DNA from: Rhynchonema sp. JSB1_4
Taxonomy: Eukaryota; Nematoda; Chromadorea; Monhysterida; Xyalidae
Length of the DNA stretch: 64,000 nt
Assembly: GCA_030248065.1 (NCBI GenBank)
Contig: JASAMV010008327.1
Span: 20,470-84,469, forward strand
Direction: 5' to 3'
The notes below the pieces were generated by a model, which made no database searches, had not been told where the DNA came from, and saw only the letters and a program-made list of their open reading frames with translations. Shown here piece after piece: positions 27,001-35,000 of the stretch; the first letter of the stretch is position 1, and each line of letters opens with the position of its first letter. A program made the position numbers and the translations under genes.

Positions 27001-27139
27001 GCAAGCAGCCACGGCAACACGCGGTGGTCGGGGTGGGGCAACCAGGGGAAGCAGGCCGATGGGACGCCGGGCACGCAAGGGGCTGCCGAGGGGAAGGGGT
27101 GGTGGAGGTAGTAAGCGGATGGTTTACTATACGAGTTGA
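1..27139 (+). CDS. TPR: Nucleoprotein TPR / Megator (nuclear basket), 5'-truncated by window
   Basis: Long coiled-coil scaffold of the nuclear pore basket, known in other animals for mRNA export and checkpoint roles. Exons: 18-105, 433-501, 667-735, 1658-1729, 2038-2147, 2381-2494, 2561-2659, 3086-3189, 3466-3567, 3630-3804, 4814-4953, 5146-5251, 5513-5611, 5957-6044, 6143-6246, 6503-6643, 6862-7021, 7387-7514, 8547-8612, 8673-8843, 9016-9132, 9407-9559, 10030-10140, 10450-10551, 10902-11057, 12181-12291, 12574-12720, 13157-13221, 13474-13584, 13662-13740, 13820-13951, 14654-14746, 14827-14887, 15008-15121, 15420-15593, 16074-16141, 16775-16903, 17178-17241, 17676-17882, 19168-19345, 19940-20121, 21054-21310, 21659-21772, 22362-22446, 22646-22753, 23020-23155, 23685-23740, 23984-24055, 24553-24644, 25169-25256, 25727-25859, 26355-26443, 26919-27139. 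They sum to 2070 codons with unbroken phase. Diagnostic blocks are LSPGAAAASRLIKQGITLT (exons 4-5), KAPILRQQKLDYE (exon 6) and LRTVGRNYKTKF (exon 31). Exons 1-35 are heptad-rich coiled coil; exons 36-53 encode a Ser/Thr/Gln-rich, acidic, then Gly/Arg-rich tail. Roughly the first 300 residues are outside the window, judged from family length. Single exon ends could be off by a codon. Confidence 0.93.
136..375. mobile_element. Foldback MITE, family A copy 1 (TPR intron)
   Basis: Near-perfect long inverted repeat: TAGTAAGCTTCTAATTTCG at the left and its degenerate complement ending TTTACTA at the right. GACGCAGGGAAACTC and TTCGAAGTCGAGGCA pair with their complements, and AAGCCACGCAGCTG pairs with CAGCTGCGTGGCTT. 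The loop (230-285) contains TGACTGAAACATTCG. The TA at each end suggests a TA-targeting (Tc1/mariner-like) element, which is inference. A second copy lies at 31084-31348. Confidence 0.7.
893..1441. mobile_element. MITE, family B copy 1, with poly-purine core (TPR intron)
   Basis: Terminal inverted repeats: GGTCGGGCAAAGCACATTTG with GAGCAGGTGAAAAAGAGCAG at the left, complementary to CTGCTCTTTTTCACTTGCTC and CAATTGCCCGGCCACC at the right. The interior has AAGCCTAAGCCTGATACCAAA repeats and a 180-bp A/G-rich block at 1078-1256 that is absent from copy 2 (30574-30877), so it may be an expansion or an assembly artefact. Confidence 0.6.
2164..2259. mobile_element. Short GGGTTAGAG inverted-repeat element
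   Basis: GGGTTAGAGGTGT at the left and CTCTCTAACCCTAA at the right are inverted; the interior repeats CCCGACACCCGACATCT. The flanks GGGCTATA and GGGCTACA could be an 8-bp target duplication with one mismatch. It lies in a TPR intron just after exon 5. Confidence 0.45.
4135..4700. repeat. Intron sequence with repeated ATGTTTCACC(A/G)C blocks
   Basis: Within the intron between exons 10 and 11, two similar blocks occur about 265 bp apart (ATAAATGTTTCACCGCACTT near 4368 and AAAATGTTTCACCACAGCT near 4633). A third lies at 23300. ACCTGTC/ACCTGTCGCTAT follows the same pattern. Probably a degraded dispersed element; boundaries are not clear. Confidence 0.35.
8000..8379. mobile_element. hAT-type MITE, CAGTGGTGTCG family, copy 1
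   Basis: Ends CAGTGGTGTCGTT and AACGACACCACTG are perfect inverted repeats, flanked by an exact 8-bp duplication GCTGTGAC (7992-7999 and 8380-8387). The interior carries repeated GGGTATGGGAAATTT units. A CAG..CTG terminus plus an 8-bp duplication is the hAT signature. No transposase; inserted in a TPR intron. Confidence 0.9.
11210..11478. mobile_element. MITE with GGTACAGTAGGTTGCCGCC repeats, copy 1
   Basis: Contains GGTACAGTAAGCTGCG near the left and two GTAGGTTGCCGCCCC units near the right, an interior ATGATATAAAATCGGTATTTT, and TACATTTCCATCAA. It matches 28672-28986 closely along its length. Lies in the long TPR intron 25, immediately upstream of another element. Confidence 0.6.
11484..11829. 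mobile_element. MITE with CAGTGGCGGATCCAG terminus, copy 1
   Basis: Left end CAGTGGCGGATCCAG; right end CCTGGATCCGCC(CTC), its imperfect complement. The interior has CCAAATCCAAAAGTCATTTT and TCCAGTGCTTGTCC. Related copies lie at 12808 and 21897. CAGTGGCGGATCCAGG ends are known from hAT-like MITEs of many animals. Confidence 0.7.
12808..12960. mobile_element. MITE with CAGTGGCGGATCCAG terminus, truncated copy
   Basis: CAGTGGCGGATCCAGG, then GCAAATCCCAAAAGTCATTT and CCAGTGCTTGTTTTAATT, parallel to 11484-11829. The right terminus is missing or degraded, so the end given is approximate. Confidence 0.5.
14020..14446. mobile_element. hAT-type MITE, CAGTGGTGTCG family, copy 2
   Basis: CAGTGGTGTCGTTGGGG and CCCAACGACACCACTG ends, with exact 8-bp duplication AATCCACT (14012-14019 and 14447-14454). 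The interior repeats GGTATCCGGTATCC on one strand, a different filling from copy 1, so only the ends are conserved between copies. Lies in a TPR intron. Confidence 0.9.
15848..16034. mobile_element. Foldback MITE, family E copy 1 (TPR intron)
   Basis: AGGCAAACTACACCAACACG and AGCCCGATTTCG at the left pair with CGAAATCGGGCT and CGTGTTGGCGTAGTTTGCCT at the right. The centre contains TGTAACATTTCCCAAATCA and GAATGTTTCACTGTTCTGCC. It lies close to the acceptor of the exon at 16074. Confidence 0.75.
16536..16746. mobile_element. hAT-type MITE, CAGGGTTGG family (type B), internally deleted
   Basis: Starts near GTGGTTGGGCAAAAATTTT (degraded left end) and ends TTTTTTTCCAACCCTG. The interior CAATCATCGGTCCATATCAA and GTAAACACCCTT is identical in kind to the right third of the elements at 37993-38709 and 50284-51609. 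Lies in a TPR intron. Confidence 0.7.
17883..17930. repeat. GTT trinucleotide microsatellite
   Basis: About 15 units of GTT with one GCT, starting directly at the splice donor of the TPR exon that ends at 17882 (CAAG|GTTGTT). The repeat provides the intron's first bases, so length change could affect splicing. Confidence 0.9.
19168..20121 (+). other. Probable bipartite nuclear localisation signal of TPR
   Basis: The end of the exon at 19168-19345 joined to the start of the exon at 19940-20121 encodes RKRTVDEIDSSHIKRSR: two basic clusters about ten residues apart. It lies just after the coiled coil, where vertebrate TPR also carries its import signal. The signal exists only after removal of a 594-bp intron, whose donor GAAAT|GTGAGT splits an isoleucine codon. 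Function is inferred from sequence and position. Confidence 0.6.
20258..20330. mobile_element. Short MITE, family H copy 1 (TPR intron)
   Basis: TACACTGGCAGGCGAGAAAA at the left and GGTTCTTTGTGACAGTATA at the right, with GAAAAAAAACAGTTTTTTTC between. It is a shortened form of 32203-32558; the TA-type ends suggest a TA target. Confidence 0.55.
21897..22195. mobile_element. MITE with GGCGGATC terminus, divergent copy
   Basis: Left CAAGGGCGGATCTAGGG, right TGCTGGATCCATCACTG. The interior in this orientation holds GAAACAAGCATTGAATAAAAG and AAAATGACTTGATGACTAA, reverse-related to the copies at 11484 and 12808. Lies in a TPR intron. Confidence 0.55.
25865..26020. repeat. Homopolymer block (G, then A, then C runs) in TPR intron
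   Basis: A run of about 12 G, TGGGGGGGGG, then about 110 bp of A with scattered C, then about 12 C. It starts 5 bp after the exon end at 25859. Similar blocks lie at 1078-1256, 21790-21803, 48689-48705, 51610-51636 and 59026-59085. They look like low-quality consensus more than biology. Confidence 0.6.
26700..26884. mobile_element. Foldback MITE, family E copy 2 (TPR intron)
   Basis: Same arms as 15848-16034 (AGGCAAACTGCACCAACACG; GACGTAGTTTGCCT) and the same centre TGTAACATTTCCCAAATCA with GAATGTTTCACTATTCTGCC. It sits just upstream of the last TPR exon, as copy 1 sits just upstream of another exon. Confidence 0.75.
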
Positions 27140-27767
27140 TTGCACTGGGTGAAATGTGGAATTTTTGATAAATTTGCTAAGCCTGAGTTGAAGTAGCTCT
27201 GTGTTTTGAAAGTGTTTTTTGCTGTGTAGTTTATTCTAAGGGGAAGTGTATCAGATCATTGATCAGTACTCCATGTCATTGAACATAGCTAGTGCATGAA
27301 ACATTTTTGTCCCAATGGTGTACACATCAGCTGGATATCAATGAATGAATTGCTTCACTGAAATATCCACAACACCTGGTGATTTTCGGATTATTTCGGA
27401 TTGTTGTACTTTTTTAGTCTCATTTATATGTAAATCATAATTGTGCAGTTATGTTAAAGTATAAGTATGAACTGAGGTTACTAGTTGTGTTTCTTGTTGC
27501 GCCTGTTACTGCGTTATTCACATACAATCCGGGTTGACATTGATTGTTTTTCTCATGATTTACTTATCTAATTGTGCTGCATGTTTGTTTCATTGTTTCT
27601 TACTGTCAATGAATAAAATCATTTGAAAAATGTTGACTTATTGTGATTTGCGTGTCCGGTTTCGAACTACCGTATGATAAATACTTGAAATTAAATTATC
27701 CTGATACCATTTGTAACATTATAAATAATATTATACAATTCAGTACATCCCCACATCATCCCCGCAA
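27140..27767. other. Intergenic region TPR-PTRH2
   Basis: AT-rich sequence holding the TPR 3' UTR, its AATAAA at 27612, and one TGAAACAT core at about 27296. Just before the next start codon is ATTCAG ending at 27743, which could be the 3' splice site of an upstream untranslated exon or a trans-splice acceptor. No coding potential seen. Confidence 0.5.
27612..27617 (+). terminator. Polyadenylation signal of TPR
   Basis: AATAAA lies about 470 bp after the TPR stop codon at 27137-27139 and 151 bp before the start codon of the next gene, in an AT-rich stretch with no other coding signal. It is the only canonical hexamer I see between the two genes. Confidence 0.6.
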
Positions 27768-30516
27768 ATGAGCGATCAGGCAGCTTCCGATCCGAGTCCC
27801 CCTGACGTCCCGGGATCGAGCGAGCCAGCATCCAGCAGTGCACAAGGCGAGTCAACGGCAGCAACCCAACAGCGACCGGAACCCGCCGGCAGTGGGGCTG
27901 AGGCGGTGGAAGACCCGAGACTGCCGAATCCGTTGGCTGCCGAATGCGCTCGCAGCTCGTTGTTGGTGAACCTTGGTGACTCGAATACTGCCCAGGTGCG
28001 GGGGAATTGGTGTTGAGGTTGTTTTATGGTTTGGTCGAGCGAAATTATGATAGTATGTTGTGAATTAGTCTTGGTGCTTACACTTTGAAATGTTATTCGA
28101 TGCAGCAGCTGTAACTTGTGAGCTGGCTATTTGCCTCGTTCGACATTGTAATTTTCGGCTTGTGGCTGCAAAATTTGCTGCTGTTTCAGCCGAGATAGGC
28201 TTGCCATGGTGCTCATAATTGCGATAGTATGTGCGGTTGTGTGTGACATCCGAAAGCATTTGAAATAAAAACCTAGATCATAAAGATTATTGTTTTTGTC
28301 CAGCAGACCAGCAGCACAACAACCGGCCCGGTACCGTCCCCGCCCCGCCAACCCGGCGACGGACAGGAATCGAGCACAGTTCGAACTCCCGGTCTCGGTC
28401 CGGTTCGGTCTCAGCCAGCTGCTGCGCCCGGACCCGTACCAGGAACTGGGTTGTTCTCGAACGCAACGCCTACAGATCCACCGGTTGGAAATTATTGTGT
28501 TTAGTTGGTCGTGCTGCTTTGTCTATCGTGCGGCAGATCGATGACCACACGACGGCAGTTCAGTGAAAGATGTCATTTAGACGTGAAACATCAGCTGAAT
28601 GCACGCGGCAAAGTATTGAGTGTGCTGATTTTATTGACAACTTCAAAGTGACAGTTTCCTCATGAATGTGCGGGGGGAAGGCCCCCCCCAGGTACAATAG
28701 GTAGGTTGACGCTCCATCCTGGTACAGAAGGCAGGTCGGCGCCCCCGGCTGGTCTGTAGGTTGCGATTTTTGGCTCGAAATGGTATAAAATCGGTGTTTT
28801 TTCACTCCAAATAGGCGAAAAAATGGCGCGCTATGCGCGAAATGATCGTTTCTGAGTACATTTTCATCAAAATTTAGACTTAAAAATGTTGTTCCCCCTA
28901 GCTTGGCCGGCACAGTGGGTAGGTTGCAGCCCCACATTTTTGCTGGTACAGTAGGTTGCCGCCCCGCCTGGGTAACTACATCACTGATGTGCACATTTAG
29001 CCCGGCTCGAAATGTTTACTTTGCTGGTTTTTTTATAGGCTGCTTTCTGTTTGTCCATTTCTGCCTATCATTGTCGCACGTTCGCAGATCGCAGAGGTCA
29101 TTCTCGCGTGAAACATCAGTTCTCACGTCAGAATACCGAAAGTAACTTCAAAACAACATGTATTTTGCATCCAATTTACTCGCACAGCCATACGATTCAT
29201 CGCAATCGCGTTGGAAACCGAACGCCGACCATTTGGACGCCATCGTGTCGTTCGGATTCAGCCGCGCGGCAGGCGAGCGCGCCTTGTTTCACACGAATAA
29301 TAGGTGGGGGATTATGTCTAGTTTTTTATCTGTTTTTTGTATGTAAACTTCATTCAGCTGATGGAATTGGGAAATGTGACCAACTATTCGCGAAATTTTT
29401 TCCAAAATATGCTCGTTTCGCGTATTTCAACGTTTGTTTATCTGAGTACGTATGAACATTTGAGGTGTTTGTTCTGATTCTTTTTTTGGCTTTTCGAATA
29501 CTGCACATTATCGGCAGATTGCGTCTTGAAGTTTCTCCAGGGCAGTCGTTCTCACGTGAAACATCAGTCGCGTAACCGACATAATAGCACAACAGACGTG
29601 TGACACACAAAAGTTGACGATTTGCATTTTGATTTTCCATGACGTTCCTTCATCTTTCCTCGTGTCCCTACACGACCTAATGTTTCATTCAGATCAGCAG
29701 ACGAAGCTGTTGGCTGGCTGTTGGACAACCCGGAAGTGGCTGACGATCCAAGACCGATTGAGGCGGAGGCTGCAGCTGGTATGGTTTTATCAATTTTCCT
29801 TTTTTTCGGTGTTTTTAGCTTTCATTAAACAACCACTGAAGTGATCACGCACGACGTGTATTTATGGACGAAAGTTAGTATTTAGCAATGATGTTCCAAA
29901 CATTACAAAAGTGTGCGTCATCTGAAAATGTTTCGCTGGTAGAATTTGGTGTGGCTTGAAGTTTTCATGCTCCAATTACTGTGGCGCCTCCTGTGTGTAA
30001 TAAAAGTTTGAAAAAAAATAGTAAACAAAAAAACATTCATGATATGACACTGTCCAACACTAAATGCTGCCCGTTCTTTCAGGTCTAGATTCATCGAGCG
30101 GTGATTCGGAGTCGGACCTGGCCGAAGAGTACCGCGAAATGTTGTCCAACACTGCGTTGACGTACAAGATGAGCCTGGTGGTCAACAACGCTCTCAAAAT
30201 GGGCGTGGGCAAAGTGGCCGCGCAATGCGGCCATGCCACCCTGGGGCTGTATCGGAAAGTGCTCGACTCGGGGGAGTCCGGGGCGGCGGCTCTGACCGCC
30301 TGGGACATGGCAGGGGAGCCGAAAGTTGTGCTCAAAGTCGATAATGACGTGGAACTGGGGAAATTGTCGGAATTGGCCCGCTCGGCGACGCTACCGCATT
30401 ATTTGGTGCATGACGCCGGCCGGACACAAATTGCGGCGGGTTCGGCTACCGTACTTTCGCTGTTTGGGCCCGCAGATAAAGTCGACGAGATCACTAGCAA
30501 ATTGCAGTTGTTGTGA
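27768..30516 (+). CDS. PTRH2: Peptidyl-tRNA hydrolase 2 with UBA domain
   Basis: Pth2-family enzyme, which cleaves the ester bond of peptidyl-tRNA released from stalled ribosomes. Exons: 27768-27995, 28304-28483, 29188-29303, 29693-29778, 30083-30516 (347 aa). Residues 1-136 are disordered and rich in Ser, Pro, Gln and Thr. Residues about 137-190 form a UBA-like helical domain (LDAIVSFGFSRAAGE, SADEAVGWLLDN), suggesting ubiquitin binding. The catalytic domain fills the C-terminal 120 residues. It has the family signatures MGVGKVAAQCGHAT and VHDAGRTQIAAGSATVLSLF, and ends KLQLL as usual. Human PTRH2 has a membrane anchor in place of the UBA; UBA-PTH2 fusions are known in other animals. The start of exon 3 was chosen at CGCACAG|CCATAC because it keeps phase 0 and restores the UBA; an upstream in-frame stop excludes an earlier start. 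Confidence 0.92.
28672..28986. mobile_element. MITE with GGTACAGTAGGTTGCCGCC repeats, copy 2
   Basis: Same interior as 11210-11478 (ATGGTATAAAATCGGTGTTTT, TACATTTTCATCAA, GTAGGTTGCCGCCCC). The right end GTAACTACATCACTG resembles hAT termini, and ATGTGC flanks both sides (28666-28671, 28987-28992). Lies in PTRH2 intron 2. Confidence 0.6.
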
Positions 30517-30573
30517 GTTTGGAGATGAGAAATGGAGATGGATGGAGATTTGGAGATGAATTGCATAGGCGGA

Positions 30574-30877
30574 TGGACGGGCTGTTGTGCAAAGCCGGTT
30601 TGAGCAAATCACCTTGAGTGAGAAAGAAAGAGCAGAAGAATTTCAGAACCTAAAAAGAAGCAGGCCTAATTATAAAATTGGAAAGTTGTGACAGATTAAT
30701 ATTATCTATTAGTAGAAGATTAGTAGAATATCTATTAGTAGTAGTTGCCTAAGCCCGACCACAAAACTAAGCCTAAGTCAAAGCCTACACCTGAGCCTAA
30801 GCCTGACACCAAAATCATCATTTGGCTCTACTCTTTTCTTCTTGCTCAAACCAGTTCTGTCCAATCGCCCGGCCACC
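30574..30877. mobile_element. MITE, family B copy 2
   Basis: Shares with 893-1441 the interior GCCTAATTATAAAA, TAAGCCTGACACCAAAATC and the right end TCGCCCGGCCACC, and the left end GGACGGGCTGTTGTGCAAAG. It follows directly after the PTRH2 gene. Confidence 0.55.
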
Positions 30878-31083
30878 TTGCTGGTAAACGTGTCACGTGT
30901 GGCATTTTCATCACAAAAATGTCCGAACTTTGATGCCGTGTGTACTATAGATTTGTGGTATGTCTGTTATGAACACACACAAGTAATGCCCGACTTATAT
31001 AATTACACGCGTCATCGAACAAGGTAGATCAGATATTTTTCGATTTGTCCCAACCGTACTGCAATTGCATGCTATCCTTGTTA

Positions 31084-31348
31084 TAGTAAATTTCTAATTT
31101 CGCTGCCTGATGCATTTTTACAGACGCAGGGAAACTCCTGTTCGAAGTCGAGGCAGGCAACAAGCTCAACGCACAGTCAACAAGCCACGCAGCTGGCTCG
31201 TGTGCGTTTCAAATGTTTCCGTCACACAAACTGTGTGTGTCAGCTGCGTGGCTTGTTGACTGTGTGTTGAGCTGCATGCCTCGACTTCGAACAGGAGTTT
31301 CCATGCGTCTGCAAAAATGCATGAGTCAATGAAATTGGAAACCTACTA
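31084..31348. mobile_element. Foldback MITE, family A copy 2
   Basis: Same palindrome as 136-375, with arms TAGTAAATTTCTAATTTCG and its complement, GACGCAGGGAAACTC and AAGCCACGCAGCTG. The arms here carry an extra CTCAACGCACAGTCAAC stretch also present in the opposite arm. The loop has CAAATGTTTCCGTCAC, a one-base variant of the TGAAACAT core. Confidence 0.7.
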
Positions 31349-32097
31349 TATCATGCCCATTCGTGGCGAGTTTGCATTGGCTGAGGAGATTCCGAACTAT
31401 TGATCAACATATTGTTATTCTGATATCGATTTTGTTTCTGCGCACTTTTTGTGGCTTTTTATGAATGTTGTTGTCAGTGATTTGCGAATGGATTCTGTGT
31501 TTTCCGATTGAACATTGATTTCGTGCATAATTCACTGATAATGTTTTGTTTTGAGCTATAGTCCGTTTCGCGTACTTTTTGGTTGTTCAAAAGCAAGCTC
31601 GTGTAACTCTCAAGTCCGACGTATGCATTCTCTATGTCATTGCAGCTTTAGTCTATTTGATAATACTTATGAAGATTTGATTTTTGCAAGGCTTGGCTTT
31701 TTGTTTTGTGAGAATGTTGGTCCCTATCTGTTACAATGAAAAAAAGGCTATTCATTGAAACTTTTTATGCAGTTTTTTATCATTTGTTGCTTTGAAATCT
31801 GCTTTGTGACGCTTATTTCAATGTCTGTTATTTTAATATTTGGTCAGCAATTTTAATCAATTGTTTGCAGTGATTGATCAGAAAGATTAATTTATGATTG
31901 GTTATTATTATTTCACAAAAAATCTTATACGAATAAAATATCCTAATCATTGTTTAATAGGAACAGTGATTTTCTTCTCCGTCATTTATGGTGTTTGACC
32001 AGTGCACGTCTGTGTGATATCTCGGTCCATAAATAGTCAATATTTTACCACATTTGCACAAAAGTATGTATTTTAGATTGTCGACCACCAGCCAAGA

Positions 32098-35000
32098 ATG
32101 AAAGTTGCGGCAAATCTCACTTTTATGTTTCATGAGGCTGGTGGACTTCTGGCCAGGTTGGCCATATTTTTATTTTCCACGTTTGGTTTCTGGCTCTGAC
32201 CTATAGTGGCAGGCGGAAAAAAACCGGTTTTTCGAGAAAAAAACTGAAAAAACCGTTTTTTTTCGAGACCCGAATACTTTTCCATTTATTTTTCCGTGGG
32301 TACCTTTTCGGTTTTTGATCGGAAAAATATCGGTACTTTATTCCAGTTTTTTTCCAAAAAATTGTAATGCAAAATCGATTAGTTTTTCGATTTCAGTGAA
32401 AAATTGGCTCGAGCACAAAATTAACCGGCCTAAAATGGGCCAAAAAGCGTGTAAACCAAGTGTTTTCGACTGACTTCAACACTCTTCAAGAGCACTCTCG
32501 TCACTTCGTTTTTTTTTTCACCAAAAATAAAAAACGGTTCTTTATGACAGTATACTCTGGCCAGTTGGTAAATGTTTCGCAGTATTCGTATACGTGATTG
32601 AAACAATCGCCCTAGTCGGTTGTTTGAATCTTGGCGGATTAAATCGTGAAATAAACCGTGTCGACAAACAAAACCGTAACCGAACGCGAATTTCAGATAC
32701 GAAGCGGCCGCGGCTGCTGGTTTTCGGCACGTTGAGTGTGCATATCCGTACAGCGAATCGGCGCAAGCCTGCAGTGAGGTGTTGGATAGATGTGGCCTGG
32801 ATCAAGTGTTGATCAATGCACCACCCGGTCGGTGAGAGAGTGGTGTCCATAAATTCAGCGACAATAATGCACGATTGTGAATGTTTGTTGGATTCGTCTT
32901 GCTGATGTTTCACGCGAGAATGACTACGTGACATTTCGCAATGTCTGCACTAATCATCGTAGTTGACAGAAGACTAATAACGACAACCAACAAAAAATGA
33001 ATAACAATTACATAATACCTAAATGTGACTAGCATTATTGTGAGCCGAATTGTTTTGTGATTGGTGTCCACCCCATATGGACATTATGCATCGAATAGGA
33101 TATCTGAGAAAAATAAACAACAGGAACATGTTGTTTTGGCTGATGTTTCACTCGAGATAGACTTGACGCAGTTTGTTTTTGCCACACTATTTGAGCTTCT
33201 TTTTACAGCCGAAATAAAGAACAAATCATGCAAACGAAATAATCACAACAGTAAATATTATTTTCAGGTCCACCAGAGACGGGCGGCGTGGGCCTGGCGT
33301 GTCTGCCCAACAAACGCGCTGAGTTCGAGGACAGCATCAAATTAGCAATCGAATATGCAAAAGCGCTCAGATGCCCGCGGTTGGGCAGGGTTTTTTTTTC
33401 AAAATTCACTAGGTGCAACTTAGGTGCAACCCCCCAATTTTTAGGTGCAAGCTGGCCAAAGTAGGTGCAACCCCTATTTTGGACAAAAAAATGCCAATTT
33501 TTTTGCCAGGTTGTGTGTTCAATGCTATTTGCGTGCTTTTAGAAGTTCAATAAAGTTGTAACGCAATGAATGCCTTTTCCTTTAGCAAAAGCAAACTTTT
33601 CAGGGAAAGTTCAACATTTTGGAGCACATTTTGTACTAGTTTCATTATTGAGAACCGATTGAGAAGAAAACGAAACAGTAAAATTTTCATGTCACCATAT
33701 CCACATTTGGGGTCACGCACGAATCAATTACTTTCGCTGTTCATTTACTGTGTGGGTATCTAATACTGTTGTCATGTTCTGCTCTAGTTCTAGTCAGTGT
33801 AGTTCCTGGGGGGAGGGGGTCCCCTCCTAAGGTACACTAACCGCCGCGACCAAGGTACACTAACCGCCGCACCAGGTACACTAACCGCCGCAATTTTTGC
33901 CTAAAATAGGCATTTTTAGCCCAAGATGGGCATTTTAGGCCTAAAATGGGTAATTTTCAGGTCAATGTTGTCAAAAGTCGCCAAAATACCCTATTTATGG
34001 AGAATTTTTTCCAAAAAAGGGCAAAAATAGGTCGAATTTTTTATCTCAAAGAAGGACTTTTTCCTGAATTTTGGTCTTCCCCCCTCCTTCCCCCCACAGG
34101 GAGCAGGGAGGTACACTAACCGCCGCACCGACAAAGTGGGTAGGTTCACTAACCGCCTCGCCGGACCAGGAACTACACTGATCCTAGTACAGCATGTATT
34201 TGTTTTGAATCTTATCACCAGCACACCAGGTACTAACTGTGTACGAAATCAATCAATCAGATCAATATTTTTTGTCGATGTCGACCAAATGCTTCGATGG
34301 AATTTATTGGAAGGAATGAAAAGCCGCGCAGCGCATTTTTTTGTTTCTAAGCTTTCCAACCTTAAAAGATGCTGTATAAATGCTAAATTAAGCAAATAAG
34401 GGCCCAAAATTTTAGGTGCAACCTTGCACCTAACCCTGAATTTTTAGGTGCAATTCTGATTTTTTAGGTGCAAATTGCACCTAAAAAGTGTCTAAAAAAA
34501 ACTATGCGGTTGGGAATGTTTTTTTGGATTTTTTTTTGTTTCGAATGAAGTTTGGTAACACCGTCGTGCGCAGCTGAAATATTTTCGCTTTTGTTTGGTT
34601 CACTTGCACAACATCAGAAACGTTTTGCACGTTTTCAACACAAATGGTCCTAACTTTCACATTTCGTTCGTTTCATGTTGCAGCATTCACGTTATGGCTG
34701 GCAGAGCGCCCGGCGATGTTTTGCGAGAGGCCGCTGAACAACGGTATTTGGAAAGTATCAGATTTGCGGCCGAGACAATGCAAAAGGTGAGATTGTTATT
34801 CTGTTTTTGCATTTGGGAAATGTCAAAGCTTTTGTTATCGCAATCAAAATATTCTGCCACTTTTTTAGGAGGGCATTACGTGTCTGATCGAGCCGATCAA
34901 TTCTTACTCTGTTCCGGGATATTTTCTCTTCTCCTATGATCAAGGTGACCTTTTGGTTTATTCATGCGATAATTTTCTTCTCGTTTTATTATTATTTTTT

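Larger units (their letters stand above)
21054..27139 (+). other. Acidic then RGG-rich C-terminal tail of TPR
   Basis: Exons from 21054 on encode low-complexity acidic stretches (GDESDDETLAVDD; DEGDEEEEEDA continuing into DDDDEDESDVDD across the 25256/25727 junction). The last exon (26919-27139) is rich in Gly, Arg, Ser and Thr, with RGGRGGATRG and RGRGGGG runs, and ends in RMVYYTS. TPR homologues share an acidic C terminus; the terminal RGG-like block suggests RNA contact or arginine methylation, which is inference. Two exons here carry versions of the dispersed GAAACATCA motif. Confidence 0.7.
30517..32097. other. Intergenic region PTRH2-HYI with two MITEs
   Basis: Holds the PTRH2 3' UTR, a copy of the GCCTAAGCC-containing MITE (30574-30877) and a copy of the long foldback MITE (31084-31348), then about 700 bp of AT-rich sequence with no coding signal. 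The only AATAAA is near 31934, far from the PTRH2 stop. TTTTAG at 32071-32076 lies 22 bp before the next start codon and resembles a splice acceptor. Confidence 0.5.

Noticed and set aside
29158..29346. Start codon at 29158 as the start of PTRH2
   Set aside because: The frame works only because it overlaps the real exon. An acceptor at 29187 joins phase 0 from the upstream exon and makes this Met intronic.
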